The notes under the pieces were generated by a model. It worked only from the letters and a program-made list of their open reading frames with translations. It was not told the DNA's origin and made no database searches. A DNA stretch of 64,000 bases from JBMTVN01 sp046047235 (GTDB lineage Bacteria > Verrucomicrobiota > Verrucomicrobiia > Limisphaerales > JAHDYP01), in assembly GCA_046047235.1 (NCBI GenBank), contig JBJOII010000020.1, positions 8,796 to 72,795 of the forward strand, given 5' to 3'. Every line of letters begins with the position of its first letter. The first letter of the stretch is position 1. Made by a program: the position numbers and the translations under genes. Positions 33,317 through 43,331 of the stretch are shown piece by piece.

Positions 33317-35362
33317 ATGACCGGCAATCGAACCGCGGTTAGGAACATCGGCATTGCAGCCCACATTGATGCCGGCAAGACCACACTGACTGAGCGCATT
33401 CTGTTCTACGCCGGGCTCCTGCACCGCATTGGTGAAGTCCATGATGGGGCAGCCCACATGGACTACATGCAGGAGGAGCAGGCCCACGGCATCACCATTA
33501 CCTCGGCGGTGACCAAGGCGCGCTGGAAAGACCACACCATCCAGGTCGTCGATACCCCAGGGCATGTCGACTTCACCATCGAAGTCGAACGCAGCATGCG
33601 GGTCCTCGACAGCTGCATCGTAGTCCTGGATGCGGTCCGCGGCGTTGAACCTCAAACCGAAACGGTCTGGCGACAACGCACCAAGTTCGATCTGCCATCG
33701 CTGTTCTTCATCAACAAGACAGACCGGCTGGGAGCGTCCTTTGATCACGCCATGGAGACCGTCCGGCAGCGGCTGGGAGTCACCCCCGTCCCGGTGACGA
33801 TCCCGTTGCCAGAACAACGTGCGGTGGTGGATCTCATCCACAAACAGCTCATCTCGTTCGGGGGAGCCCACGGGGAGGTCATCGAAACCACTCCCTGCGA
33901 AGGAGGCTGTTGGCAGAAGGTGAAGGCCCAACGCGAAAGCCTCCTACTGGAACTGGCAGAGCATGATGACACCCTCGCCGACGAGGTTCTGTCAGGAAGA
34001 GAGCCCGATCCGGAACTGGTTTGGTCAATCTTGGCCCGCTGCACTCAGGCACGGCTGGTGTTCCCGTGCTTTGGCGGTTCTGCGCTGCGGAACTTCGGCG
34101 TTCAGCCATTGATGGATGCCGTTGTCCGCCTGCTACCCGCCCCGTTGGATCGCCCTCCGTCACGCGCCCTGCGGATGGACGGGACGGAAGAAATGGTGGC
34201 GATGGAGGATGAGGGGTTGGTGACGGCTCTTGCGTTCAAGGTACAACGATGGGATGGCAGAAGGCATGTTTTCGTCCGCATCTACCGCGGCGTCGTGCTT
34301 CCCGGAAGCCCCGTAGCTTTCCTCAACGCACGCGGCGAAGTCATCAAGGAAACCGTCGCCCGCATCTTCGATATTGATGCGGACAGACGCGTAAAAATGG
34401 ACCAGGCCGCGGCAGGCCAAATCGTACTGTTCGCCGGCCTGCGCTATGCGTCCACCGGCGACACGCTCTGCGACCCCGGCCATCTCCTGCAGCTGGAACG
34501 CATCGAGGCCCGGGAACCCGTGCTGAGCCTGGCAGTAGAACCCAGGACCACCGACCAACAGGACAAGTTTCTTGAGGCTCTGGAACGGCTCCAGGAGGAA
34601 GACCCGACCCTCCGCCTCGGCGAGAATCCCGACACCGGCCAACGCCTGCTCAGCGGCATGGGTGAACTCCACCTGCAAATCCTCGTAGAACGTCTCCAGC
34701 ACGAATACAAACTGGAAGTGCGCACCGGCCGCCCCGCCGTCGCCATGCGCGAGACCATCACCTGCGCCGCCCGAGGTTCCGCTCTCTTTCACCCTCCCCG
34801 TGACCCTGCCAACAAAAGTCCCGAACTCCGCGCCAAGGTGACCGCAAGCGTGGAACCCTGCGCCAGAGGATCAGGAAACAAGGTGCAGCTCGAGCCCGCA
34901 ATTATCCCCGCGGGCAGCACCTTGTCCGACAACCAACGAGAAGCCATAAGCAACGCCATCCGGGATACGCTGACAACCGGGCCTCTCGACGGCGCTCGCG
35001 TGCAGGACCTGCTGGTGAAAGTCGAGGAGGTGGAGCTTTTCGGCGCGGCCTCCACGTTGGATGCCCTGCAGGCAGCCACCTCACGAGCAGTCAATCAGGC
35101 GCTCGCCGCGGCAGGGCCGGCACTGCTCCAGCCGATCATGTCCACCGAGGTGATCGTGCCCGAGGAAAACCTGGGAACCGTATTGGGTGACTTGCAAAGC
35201 CGCCATGCGGTTATCCACGATACCGGCAAATCCTCTGGACTCGCCACCATTCGCTGCGATGCCCCGCTTTCCCGGCTACTGGGCTACACCACTGAGCTCC
35301 GCAATATGACCCAAGGCAGGGGTAACTTCTCCACCCAATTCCTGCGCTTTGATATCTCCTAA
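33317..35362 (+). CDS. Divergent elongation factor G paralogue
   Basis: Translational GTPase of 681 residues. ATG at 33317 has GAAAGGGA just upstream and gives MTGNRTAVRNIGI. G1 AHIDAGKTT (15-23), G3 DTPGHVDF (79-86) with the catalytic His, and G4 NKTD (133-136) are present. Two positions are unusual: the switch I motif RGITI of EF-G is HGITI here (His58), and NKMD has become NKTD. Domains II to V follow, with GENPDTGQRLLSGMGELHLQI and the EF-G C-terminal IMSTEVIVPEENLGTVLGDLQSR and TQGRGNFS. No ribosomal protein genes are adjacent, so it is more likely a second EF-G than the housekeeping copy. Confidence 0.88.
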   Translation: MTGNRTAVRNIGIAAHIDAGKTTLTERILFYAGLLHRIGEVHDGAAHMDYMQEEQAHGITITSAVTKARWKDHTIQVVDTPGHVDFTIEVERSMRVLDSCIVVLDAVRGVEPQTETVWRQRTKFDLPSLFFINKTDRLGASFDHAMETVRQRLGVTPVPVTIPLPEQRAVVDLIHKQLISFGGAHGEVIETTPCEGGCWQKVKAQRESLLLELAEHDDTLADEVLSGREPDPELVWSILARCTQARLVFPCFGGSALRNFGVQPLMDAVVRLLPAPLDRPPSRALRMDGTEEMVAMEDEGLVTALAFKVQRWDGRRHVFVRIYRGVVLPGSPVAFLNARGEVIKETVARIFDIDADRRVKMDQAAAGQIVLFAGLRYASTGDTLCDPGHLLQLERIEAREPVLSLAVEPRTTDQQDKFLEALERLQEEDPTLRLGENPDTGQRLLSGMGELHLQILVERLQHEYKLEVRTGRPAVAMRETITCAARGSALFHPPRDPANKSPELRAKVTASVEPCARGSGNKVQLEPAIIPAGSTLSDNQREAISNAIRDTLTTGPLDGARVQDLLVKVEEVELFGAASTLDALQAATSRAVNQALAAAGPALLQPIMSTEVIVPEENLGTVLGDLQSRHAVIHDTGKSSGLATIRCDAPLSRLLGYTTELRNMTQGRGNFSTQFLRFDIS

Positions 35363-35396
35363 AACCAAGCCGGGGGACTCTACCTCCCCCACCCCG

Positions 35397-36347
35397 CTAC
35401 GGCCTCCCGATCGGCGAATCATCACACTCCAAATCACCCGCAGCGTACTGAATGCCGTCCAGCAGATATCGTAGCATCGTAGGACTCAGATACGTATCGG
35501 GAAAATGACTGGGCGAACAATAAAACACCCGCCCCTCACCGTGACGTCGAATCCACGAAACGTATCGCACATCATCATCTACCCTGCCCGAGGAGTCCTT
35601 TAGCTCTTTTGTATCCATGACCAGCAACGGCCTGAAATCCAATTTCGCGTAGGGCCCCTTGAACACATACGGCTCGTCGCGGTGGATGAACGGGCTGTGA
35701 TCCCTGAAGGCCCGGGTCATCGGGTGTCCTTCATCAACAGGACGTAGCGTCACCTCCTGATTCGGCGGATGATAATCAAATGCCGCACCCACCATCGAGG
35801 TAACGGCCAGAGAGTTGTTCTGCATCACCACCCCGCCATGGAGCACCACCAGCCCCTTTCCCCCGGCAACAAAGCCCAACAGCGACCGCTCCAGCGTATC
35901 CGCCATCACCTTCCGCTGTTCCTCGGACAGACCGCTGTATTTCCCGTTCTTCTCGATCTCGTCCAGGAACAAATCTCTTCTGGGCCCCACGGAACAATTG
36001 TTGTTCAAGACCAGCACATCGTATGTCTCCAGATTCGCCGGGAGCAGCGGCTCCAGATCCGAGGTCACATCAGCACTGTAAGCCCCCGACTTTTCCCCAA
36101 CGATCTGCACCACCCGGTTCACGTGGGGAATCACCAGATGGTCGTAGCCCGTACGCAGGGAGAAAACCAGCACCCGGCGCTTGGCTGCAGTGGCTGTGGG
36201 ACGGTCGGGAGCTCCTTCCCGCACCGTCTGCTCGTAGGCCGCGGACGGTGGGACGATGTCACTGGCGGCATAGGGCAATCTTTCCTCCCCTCCCAGAGCA
36301 ACGGAACATAAACACACCAGTCCAAGAACACTCAGCGCAGGCTTCAT
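35397..36347 (-). CDS. Secreted ThuA-domain protein
   Basis: A 316-residue exported protein with signal peptide residues 1-19 (MKPALSVLGLVCLCSVALG). From residue 57, RRVLVFSLRTGYDH opens the ThuA (trehalose-utilisation, glutamine-amidotransferase-like) fold, with YDVLVLNNNCSVG, GLVVLHGGVVMQNN, FRDHSPFIHRDEPYVFKGPY and GRVFYCSPSHFPDTY all in family order. The catalytic Cys of class I amidotransferases is not at the usual place (LHGG instead of a nucleophile elbow). ThuA proteins are abundant in PVC bacteria, and their role in sugar breakdown is poorly defined. Convergent with the EF-G gene, gap 34 bases. Confidence 0.88.
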   Translation of the reverse strand: MKPALSVLGLVCLCSVALGGEERLPYAASDIVPPSAAYEQTVREGAPDRPTATAAKRRVLVFSLRTGYDHLVIPHVNRVVQIVGEKSGAYSADVTSDLEPLLPANLETYDVLVLNNNCSVGPRRDLFLDEIEKNGKYSGLSEEQRKVMADTLERSLLGFVAGGKGLVVLHGGVVMQNNSLAVTSMVGAAFDYHPPNQEVTLRPVDEGHPMTRAFRDHSPFIHRDEPYVFKGPYAKLDFRPLLVMDTKELKDSSGRVDDDVRYVSWIRRHGEGRVFYCSPSHFPDTYLSPTMLRYLLDGIQYAAGDLECDDSPIGRP

Positions 36348-36551
36348 AGGCGATTCGTAGGATGAACGCTCGACAGCCTACTGCGCTTTGGCCCCCACCG
36401 TCACGCGCTTCTTCAAGAAACCACCCACAATTGCCCCTGCTTGCCCGTTCTCCTTTACTGATCCCTACAAGAACTTATGGACCGCGAGCAGACATTTGGC
36501 CATGCTCCTCGCCCGTGCAGAGCCTGGCGCAACCAAACTCAGGAGAAAGCC

Positions 36552-37226
36552 ATGTCCTCAATTAGCAATATCTTCGGCGAGTCGCCTTTTGTGACTCTCA
36601 TCGCTCACGGCCGCAAAGTAAATGAGTGCATCCGGCTGCTGGACCCGCTCTTTCAGGCGGTGCTGGCCAACGACCTCCCCAAAGCCAGAGACATCGCGGA
36701 CCAGATCGAAGCCCTGGAAACCGAATCGGACGCACTACAAACCCATCTTCAGGAACAATTAGCCGCCCGCGCCTTAGTTCCTGTCGACAAGCAAGTCCTC
36801 TTCCATGCCGTCGAGGAGCAGGATGCCATGGCGGACCGGGCCGAGGATATCGCCGTGGCCGCAACCTGCCGCAACCTGTCCCTGCCCCCTGAGCTGGCCA
36901 CTGAATTCCTCAGCTATCTCCGCAACACCATCAGCGCATGCGATCTGGTCGATGGAATAATGGATCGGATGGATCTGCTGTTGGAATCCTCATTCCAGGG
37001 AAGGGATGCCTTGACGGTGTCCAAACTGATCACCGAAATCGACCAAAGAGAAGACGCCATCAAGGCGCAGCAGACGGCGCTCTCCCGCCAGCTTTATGGA
37101 AGCGAAACCTCGATCGAAGCCATCGACCTCCTGATCTGGATACAAATGCTCAGGGAACTGGGACGTCTGGCCCGGGCAGCCGATCGTACCGCCGGCAGCA
37201 TCCGGCTCATGCTAAAGGGTTTTTAA
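36552..37226 (+). CDS. DUF47 family phosphate-transport accessory protein
   Basis: A 224-residue all-helical cytoplasmic protein of the DUF47 / PhoU-like family (TIGR00153 type). ATG at 36552 is preceded by AGGAG six bases upstream, fixing the start; earlier in-frame codons have no support. Patterns match the family: FVTLIAHGRKVNECIRLLDPLFQAVL, then ADRAEDIAVAATCRN, and the late VEDTADR-like segment AADRTAGSIRLML. It precedes a PiT-type phosphate transporter by 62 bases on the same strand, the classic arrangement, and probably regulates it. Confidence 0.92.
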   Translation: MSSISNIFGESPFVTLIAHGRKVNECIRLLDPLFQAVLANDLPKARDIADQIEALETESDALQTHLQEQLAARALVPVDKQVLFHAVEEQDAMADRAEDIAVAATCRNLSLPPELATEFLSYLRNTISACDLVDGIMDRMDLLLESSFQGRDALTVSKLITEIDQREDAIKAQQTALSRQLYGSETSIEAIDLLIWIQMLRELGRLARAADRTAGSIRLMLKGF

Positions 37227-37288
37227 CCTCCTCGTCATCCAAACCGCACCCGATCGAAGAATAGGACGCGGAAACTTTTCATTCGTTT

Positions 37289-38710
37289 ATGATTCTACTT
37301 GCTGAAGTCGTCTTACCCCACGGCACCATTCTCCTGACACTGGCCATCGTTTTCGGCCTATACATGGCCTGGAGCATCGGCGCCAACGACGTCGCCAATG
37401 CCATGGGAACGTCCGTCGGATCCGGGGCCCTTACACTCAAGAAAGCAGTCATCATCGCCGCAGTCATGGAGCTGGCAGGAGCCGTCTTTCTAGGCGTCCA
37501 CGTGACCGAAACCGTCCGCAAAGGCATTTTTGATCCACAGGCCTTTCAACCTTTGCAGCTCGCTTTGGGCTTCCTGGCAGCCTTGCTAGCCGCGGCCGTT
37601 TGGCTGCAAGTCGCCACGTTCTTCGGTTGGCCTGTCTCAACCACGCACTCCATCGTGGGTGCGATTGTCGGTGTAGGTATAGTCATTGGCGGCACCAGCG
37701 TTATTCACTGGGATGTCGTAATCAGCATCGTTTTAAGCTGGGTCACCTCCCCGCTGTGCGGCGGCATACTGGCCTTCGGCATCTTTCGCCTGATCCAATG
37801 GAAGATCATCAACCGCAAAAACCCTTTGCGGGAGGCCTATATATGGATTCCGATCCTGGTCTTCTATGTCGGCTTCATTCTCGCCATGGTCATCGTGTTC
37901 AAGGGACTCAAAAACCTGGGGCTGAACTTCAAACTGCCCCAGGCCCTGCTGATCTCCACGGCCTTTGGCCTCGTGCTGAGTGGCTTTGCCTATGCCTGGA
38001 TCAGCAAGCTGCGCGTTCAGCATGAGCGGGAACGCAAGGAACGAGGCATTGAATTGACCGGGGAAGATGAGGAAGGGATTCCCTTCGTCCGCAAAAACGA
38101 CCCCGAGAAAAAGGTCGAGATGCGCCCCGCCCTCGTCGCCGGATCAGAACTCCCCGCCAAGCGCTGGGAATACCGACGCCATTTCGAATTTGAGAAAGTC
38201 GAAACCATGTTCTGCGGCATGCTTGTGCTGAGTGCCTGCTTCCTTGCGTTCGCCCACGGAGCCAATGACGTGGCGAATTCGATCGGACCGTTGGCTGCAG
38301 TCATTGAACTGGCTCGCACCGGCGCCGTGGCAGCCAAGAGCCAGGTACCGCTGTGGATTCTGGTGCTCGGCGGAGCAGGCATCGTCCTTGGCCTCGCCAC
38401 CTGGGGCTACAAGGTCATCGAGACCATCGGAAAGAAAATCACCCAGCTCACACCCAGCCGCGGATTCGCCGCGAATATTGCCGCCGCCACCACCATCGTG
38501 CTCGCCAGCCGACTCGGCTTTCCCATCTCAACCACTCACGTGCTGGTGGGTTGCGTCCTTGGTATCGGCCTGGCCCGCGGCATTGAAAACCTCAACCTGC
38601 GCATGATTCGGGACATCGCAATCTCCTGGCTCGTCACCATCCCTGCGGGAGCCGGTCTCGCTGCGGTGTTCTACTGGATGCTCAACGCCTGGCTTGGCGG
38701 GGCAGCCTGA
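37289..38710 (+). CDS. PiT-family inorganic phosphate transporter
   Basis: Low-affinity phosphate (metal-phosphate):cation symporter, 473 residues, with roughly ten membrane segments. The two inverted PiT signatures are both present: SIGANDVANAMGTSVGSGAL near residue 30 and AHGANDVANSIGPLAAV near residue 330. A cytoplasmic charged loop (about 245-300, rich in R, E and K) separates the halves, and VSTTHSIVGAIVG and ISTTHVLVGCVLG repeat accordingly. Together with the DUF47 gene it forms a phosphate uptake operon. No Pho-box-like direct repeats were obvious upstream of the DUF47 start. Confidence 0.95.
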   Translation: MILLAEVVLPHGTILLTLAIVFGLYMAWSIGANDVANAMGTSVGSGALTLKKAVIIAAVMELAGAVFLGVHVTETVRKGIFDPQAFQPLQLALGFLAALLAAAVWLQVATFFGWPVSTTHSIVGAIVGVGIVIGGTSVIHWDVVISIVLSWVTSPLCGGILAFGIFRLIQWKIINRKNPLREAYIWIPILVFYVGFILAMVIVFKGLKNLGLNFKLPQALLISTAFGLVLSGFAYAWISKLRVQHERERKERGIELTGEDEEGIPFVRKNDPEKKVEMRPALVAGSELPAKRWEYRRHFEFEKVETMFCGMLVLSACFLAFAHGANDVANSIGPLAAVIELARTGAVAAKSQVPLWILVLGGAGIVLGLATWGYKVIETIGKKITQLTPSRGFAANIAAATTIVLASRLGFPISTTHVLVGCVLGIGLARGIENLNLRMIRDIAISWLVTIPAGAGLAAVFYWMLNAWLGGAA

Positions 38711-38776
38711 TCCACAGCGACCAGCCGGGTCAGCCTCCAACGACACCCCGGGATCGGGCCTAGTTGAATCGGCGGA

Positions 38777-39226
38777 TCAAACAGCGTATTTCGCCGCAAC
38801 CCAATCCGGGATGAGCTCAGCTCGACCCGTCTCCATGCTGACGAGGGTGTAATCGCACCAGCCCTCGCAGACCAGTTTGGCCGGCTCACCCCGATGCATC
38901 TCGAAGCGCACGCGAACCCCCTTGCGTTGGAACTCCTCGATCCAGGTCGTCACGGTAAACCGATCCCCCATCTTTAGGGCACGTTTGTAATCGAAGAACG
39001 AGGCCTTGGTAAACCAACCGTAGCCGCGCTCCATGAACTCCTCCATGGAGATACCATAGCAGCGTTCCATCTGGTCGTAGCGGGCCGCCAGCACATAGTC
39101 GAAATACCGGCTGCCGTGGACGTGCTGGTTCAGGTCGATGTCATCAGGCCGAACGCGAAGTTCACTGGTGAACCGTGTCCGCCCGGGATGGGTCGTGCTG
39201 ACCGGCTTGTCTACTGTGTGTTGCAT
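38777..39226 (-). CDS. Acyl-CoA thioesterase, hot-dog fold (4HBT)
   Basis: A 149-residue YbgC/FadM-like thioesterase predicted to hydrolyse acyl-CoA. The start at 39226 (MQHTVDKPVS) is chosen to match the family length; the longer frame would run 46 residues into the upstream gene. The active-site region is VRPDDIDLNQHVHGSRYFDYV, with the Asp/Asn-His set of the DxxxxxHVN type, and YKRALKMGDRFTV follows the central helix. Its ATG is five bases downstream of the ceramidase-like gene's stop, suggesting one transcript. Confidence 0.87.
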   Translation of the reverse strand: MQHTVDKPVSTTHPGRTRFTSELRVRPDDIDLNQHVHGSRYFDYVLAARYDQMERCYGISMEEFMERGYGWFTKASFFDYKRALKMGDRFTVTTWIEEFQRKGVRVRFEMHRGEPAKLVCEGWCDYTLVSMETGRAELIPDWVAAKYAV

Positions 39227-39231
39227 CGTCA

Positions 39232-40536
39232 CTACTGTTGGGCGTGACCTTGGGGTCTCGGTGCGTCGGCTACCAGCTTCAAGGACTCCTCGATCAAAAT
39301 TTCCCCCGTCATTTCGCCAAGGCAGACCCGACTGATATAGTCGTAGCGCTTGAAACTCTGCCAATCCACCTTGGCCATGATGTAACCGAATGCATCATTG
39401 GTAAGTCCAAAGAGCAGGTTGTGTTCCCCGTGCATCTTGCGCTTGAGGTAGAATCCCAAGTTCGGCAGAGCTTCCCCGGGTATGGTCAGGATCTGGGCGT
39501 TACCCAGGTTCACCAGGTTCAGGCGCGTCGAAACAACACCCGCACCTGCGTCCTGATGTTTCAATGGCGAATGAGCCAGGACAAACCGAAGCTCAGGTGA
39601 GTCCACCGGCAATTCAATCACCCGCGAGTCGCAGGTCAATGCCGGCTCAGCCTGCAAAGGAGCCTCGGACACAATCCTGATCGACTCGTCAGCCAGCAGG
39701 TGACCAATGCGCACACACTCGTCCCAGCGACGCAGGTCATCGCCGCCCGCTGCATCCCGGTTATCCGCTGTTACCATGCCACCTTGTGCGCTGTTCATGA
39801 AAATACCCACCCCCCCTCCCAGCTCCGTAATCCGGTCATACAACGGTCCGATCAGGTCGGGGCTGACTATTCCCAGATCGTTTCCCAACACTTCGGGATG
39901 GATCGCGTAGTTGACCAAAGTGGCGATGGGCTTGGCGTTCAACGCGACGGCCTGGATCACGTGACAGCGCGGATCATAAAGGGCAGGCGCGTAGTAGTTG
40001 TAGGCGATCTTCCCCCTGGCCTCCCCGGTGGCGATCCGCACCGACGCAGGCTGCAGGGATTCCACTGCCTCCTGCACTGCCTCCACCGCCCTCGCACAAA
40101 CCCAGTCCAGATACTTCAGATCCGCCGAAGTCCTGCCCTGCTCGTCCGGAAAGGCATAACAATCCGGTGCGCTATGGGTGTGCGATGCGCCAATCAGGAT
40201 GTGGTCCGCCGGGATGCCCTTTACCCCGGCGCGCACCTTGTCCCCCAACACCGCCGGGAATCCGAGGAAATCGGTCGACACGATCGCCACCCTCGTCGCC
40301 CCTTGTTCAAGGACCAGTGCCCGGACATTCAGCTCACCCAGCTTCTGGGAAGACGGTGCCGACGGCCCCATGCCACCGGACACCGGCAACAAGGGATCCG
40401 GCGTCACGACCCGAACACCAACCCCAGCCCGGAAGCCTGCAGCTGAAACCGCCGGCACCAGCGACGACAGCAGCGCTACCAGAGCAACCACATTGCAAAA
40501 CAGGACCGTTTTTCGAACGCAACGAGCGGTGATCAT
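39232..40536 (-). CDS. Secreted neutral/alkaline ceramidase-like hydrolase
   Basis: A 434-residue exported protein of the neutral/alkaline non-lysosomal ceramidase N-terminal family. ATG at 40536 gives MITARCVRKTVLFCNVVALVALLSS as signal peptide; the longer start adds 24 residues. Zinc-ligand style motifs are present: ASHTHSAPDCY and LVNYAIHPEVLG. Family blocks VRALVLEQGATRVAIVSTDFLG and IFMNSAQGGMVTADNRD also match. Length is shorter than eukaryotic ceramidases because it lacks the C-terminal Ig domain, as in most PVC homologues, whose substrates are unknown. Confidence 0.85.
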   Translation of the reverse strand: MITARCVRKTVLFCNVVALVALLSSLVPAVSAAGFRAGVGVRVVTPDPLLPVSGGMGPSAPSSQKLGELNVRALVLEQGATRVAIVSTDFLGFPAVLGDKVRAGVKGIPADHILIGASHTHSAPDCYAFPDEQGRTSADLKYLDWVCARAVEAVQEAVESLQPASVRIATGEARGKIAYNYYAPALYDPRCHVIQAVALNAKPIATLVNYAIHPEVLGNDLGIVSPDLIGPLYDRITELGGGVGIFMNSAQGGMVTADNRDAAGGDDLRRWDECVRIGHLLADESIRIVSEAPLQAEPALTCDSRVIELPVDSPELRFVLAHSPLKHQDAGAGVVSTRLNLVNLGNAQILTIPGEALPNLGFYLKRKMHGEHNLLFGLTNDAFGYIMAKVDWQSFKRYDYISRVCLGEMTGEILIEESLKLVADAPRPQGHAQQ

Positions 40537-40820
40537 GTGCAGGCGGATACCCGCTTTCAGCGCACAGGTCCAGATGAATCCCATCCAAGCCAAGCCCCGA
40601 TCATTCAAAAATCAGAGAACCACCAATCAGCACGAATGCAGAGAGATCGACCGTCCATATTGGGAACCCCTCATATCGGGAGCAGGTTGCGCGATCCGGA
40701 TGGTCCACGGAACGGCCATTTTCACGCTGTGTGTTGGGCTTGTCTTGGTTTCGTGCCGGCACTCGCTAATCCGGAGTGCGAAAACTCAAGGCTTCGGAAT
40801 CTCCACTCAGGGAACGCCCC

Positions 40821-43175
40821 CTAGGCCGGACCTGATGAGGACCCGTTAAATCGCGTTCGCAGCATTCGATCGTCGTCCGGCGAGATGAAGATCTGTTTCA
40901 CGGTCGCAAGAAATCTCTCATTCTTAAAAGGCTTTTCCAGACACGCATCCACGTTCCTGGCGTCCAGGGACTCCCTGATCTCCTGATCGAAAAAGGCACT
41001 CATGGCAAGAATAGGCATGCTTGGACAGATCTGCCTGAAAACCCGGACAAATTCCTCTCCATTCATATGCGGCATGTGGATATCGACCAACACCGCCCCG
41101 AGGCTATCGCGCAGCCCAAGAGCGAGCTTAAGCCCCTCTTTGCCGTCCGAGGCCTGCACAGTGCGGTAACCATCGTGTTCCAGGAGTGCAACAAGACCTT
41201 CCCTCAGCATGAGATCATCCTCGATAATCAGGACCTGACGAGGCGTATCACTGGCCGGCGCGGATGGCTCCCGCATCTCACCACGATCACTGGCAATCCC
41301 CGCTCCCTGCTGCAGCGGAAGAAACACCTCGAACCGTGTCCCCTGCCCTACCTGGCTATCCACCGTAACCGCACCCTTGTGCGCCTTGACAATCCCGATC
41401 ACCGTGGACAGGCCAAGACCGGTTCCCTTCTGCGCCCCCTTGGTGGTAAAGAATGGCTCGAATATACGCTCCAACACTTCAGGAGGGATACCCGTACCAG
41501 CATCCTGAAAACTCAATCTCGCATAGGTCCCCTCAGCGAGTTTCCCCAAGGCGGGATTAGACCGGCCGGCATTCGATTGCAACTCGACAAGGCCCAGCTC
41601 GATGTCCAGCACGCCCCCCTCCGGCATCGCATCCCTCGCGTTGACACAAAGGTTCAGAATGACCTGGTACAGCTGCGTCCGGTTTCCTATCACCTGAACG
41701 GGCTGTGACGTCCGGGTACGGAAGTTGGTCTTGATGCTCTTAGGGAAGGAATGCCCGATAAAGCGGAGCGTTTCCTGCAACAGTTGATCCACGCGAACTG
41801 CACCCCGCACCGCTTCCTTGTCTCCCTTGGCGAAAGTCAGGAGCTGCCTCAGCATCTCGGTGGCCCTCTGCAGCCCCGCCATCATCTGGCCGAGTATCTC
41901 CCCCTGCTGCGGCACCTCAGTGCGCAAAACCTCCACACCAAGCATCATGGGAGTCAGTGTATTGTTGAGGTCATGAGCCAGCCCACCTGCCAGATTGCCG
42001 ATGCTCTCCAGCCGCTGGGCCCTGCGCTCCACCAACTCTCTTGAGAGTCGCTCCGTCACATCGCGGGCTACCGCGATGAAAAGCCGTTCGTTCCCTATCC
42101 CTGGCACGCTCTGGATAACAAGTTCAGCAGTAAGCCGAACCCCGTCTTTTCGCTGCATCTGGATGTTGAGCTGCTGGGCCTCTGGCAAACCCCCGTCTGG
42201 CCTGTTGAGCAGCTGCAGCATCCGATCCTGACTGAGTTCGGGCGAAATGCCGACCAGGGACAACTGCCTGAACTCGTCCTCGGTGTAGCCCAGTTTGTCC
42301 TTGGCGCCCGTATTGGCATACCGAAACTTGAGTTCACCCTCGGCGAAAATAAACACTAGATCATCCATCGAGTCCAAGGCCAGCAGGGTCGACTGCAACT
42401 CAGCCGTACGCTTGCGGATCTGCACCTCAAGCGATTCCGTCATGAGCGTCAGTGATCTGCTCAGACTCTGAATCTCACTCGGACCCCGCTCATATCCGGC
42501 ATACTGCACCCCTTCTTTCAATGAAGCCTCTGCCTGCCTCGCCAGCTGCCGGATCGGATGTATGATAAAGCGATGCAAGATCCAGAGCACGAGGCCAAGT
42601 GACGCCGCCAAAATGACCAGGGAGACTTTGAACAAGATCCGTCCCCTCTCCTCCGCGCCAGCCACGCTGCGAGCTTCCTCATCAACCTCCTCCTGAACCA
42701 CCCTCTTGAGTTCAAGAAAGTCACCTAGCACCTCAAATGACAATGCATCAAAGCGATCAATCAATCCTTCCTCCAGAAGCGCGTCCTGCCCGGATGCACC
42801 GGTAACCAATTTACAAAAATCCGACATCAAGCCGAGGCTCCTGACAAACTCCCCCACCTGAGGTTCAAACGTCGATCCTACTGCAACCTCCTTGAACGCA
42901 AAAAAGTCCCGTTCTACGACGGCGAATGAGTTGAGGAAAACGTCCTGAAGTTGATACTGCCCAGAGGCGATGTAGATGTCCGCCAGGGTGAAGAAGGATC
43001 TCAGACTGGTATCGAGGTGCCCCAGCTCGTTGTTGCGTTTCTCGGCCGCAGCATATTCCCTGAGTTCACGCCTGACGATGATGCCGTTGGAGCGGTTGAG
43101 CGAATCCACCACCAGCCCAAGCAGCGTTGAGTAAACCACACAGAGGAAAACGAAACCTTTGATGCTCAGCTTCAT
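40821..43175 (-). CDS. Hybrid sensor histidine kinase with PAS and receiver domains
   Basis: A 784-residue membrane two-component sensor. ATG at 43175 (MKLSIKGF) is preceded by AGGGA five bases upstream. N-terminal helix (residues 5-25), a periplasmic region to about 180, second helix VSLVILAASLGLVLWILHRF, a HAMP-like linker and a coiled coil. PAS domain at about 260-370 (LDSMDDLVFIF). HisKA box IGNLAGGLAHDLNNTLTPMM holds the phosphoacceptor His; N box NLCVNARDAMPEGG and G box DAGTGIPPEV / GTGLGLSTV follow. The C-terminal receiver has acceptor Asp in AVLVDIHMPHMNG. It lies downstream of a porin and a small exported protein on the same strand. No DNA-binding partner is adjacent. Confidence 0.92.
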   Translation of the reverse strand: MKLSIKGFVFLCVVYSTLLGLVVDSLNRSNGIIVRRELREYAAAEKRNNELGHLDTSLRSFFTLADIYIASGQYQLQDVFLNSFAVVERDFFAFKEVAVGSTFEPQVGEFVRSLGLMSDFCKLVTGASGQDALLEEGLIDRFDALSFEVLGDFLELKRVVQEEVDEEARSVAGAEERGRILFKVSLVILAASLGLVLWILHRFIIHPIRQLARQAEASLKEGVQYAGYERGPSEIQSLSRSLTLMTESLEVQIRKRTAELQSTLLALDSMDDLVFIFAEGELKFRYANTGAKDKLGYTEDEFRQLSLVGISPELSQDRMLQLLNRPDGGLPEAQQLNIQMQRKDGVRLTAELVIQSVPGIGNERLFIAVARDVTERLSRELVERRAQRLESIGNLAGGLAHDLNNTLTPMMLGVEVLRTEVPQQGEILGQMMAGLQRATEMLRQLLTFAKGDKEAVRGAVRVDQLLQETLRFIGHSFPKSIKTNFRTRTSQPVQVIGNRTQLYQVILNLCVNARDAMPEGGVLDIELGLVELQSNAGRSNPALGKLAEGTYARLSFQDAGTGIPPEVLERIFEPFFTTKGAQKGTGLGLSTVIGIVKAHKGAVTVDSQVGQGTRFEVFLPLQQGAGIASDRGEMREPSAPASDTPRQVLIIEDDLMLREGLVALLEHDGYRTVQASDGKEGLKLALGLRDSLGAVLVDIHMPHMNGEEFVRVFRQICPSMPILAMSAFFDQEIRESLDARNVDACLEKPFKNERFLATVKQIFISPDDDRMLRTRFNGSSSGPA

Positions 43176-43331
43176 CGATTCCCTGTGCAGGCGGATCCAG
43201 AATGAGAAGGCGCGTCGTTCCGCCACCTTAGGGAGTTGAAATACCCCTCAAAAACCCGCCTCCCCTCGCCCATGGCCGCCTCTTCATGCAGACAAGGCGG
43301 AGAACACCGCGAGTAGTTTCGGGCCTGTCCT

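Noticed and set aside
35372..35390. GGGGGA / TCCCCC inverted repeat between convergent genes
   Set aside because: Only six pairs and no T run; too weak to call a terminator, although a terminator is expected there.
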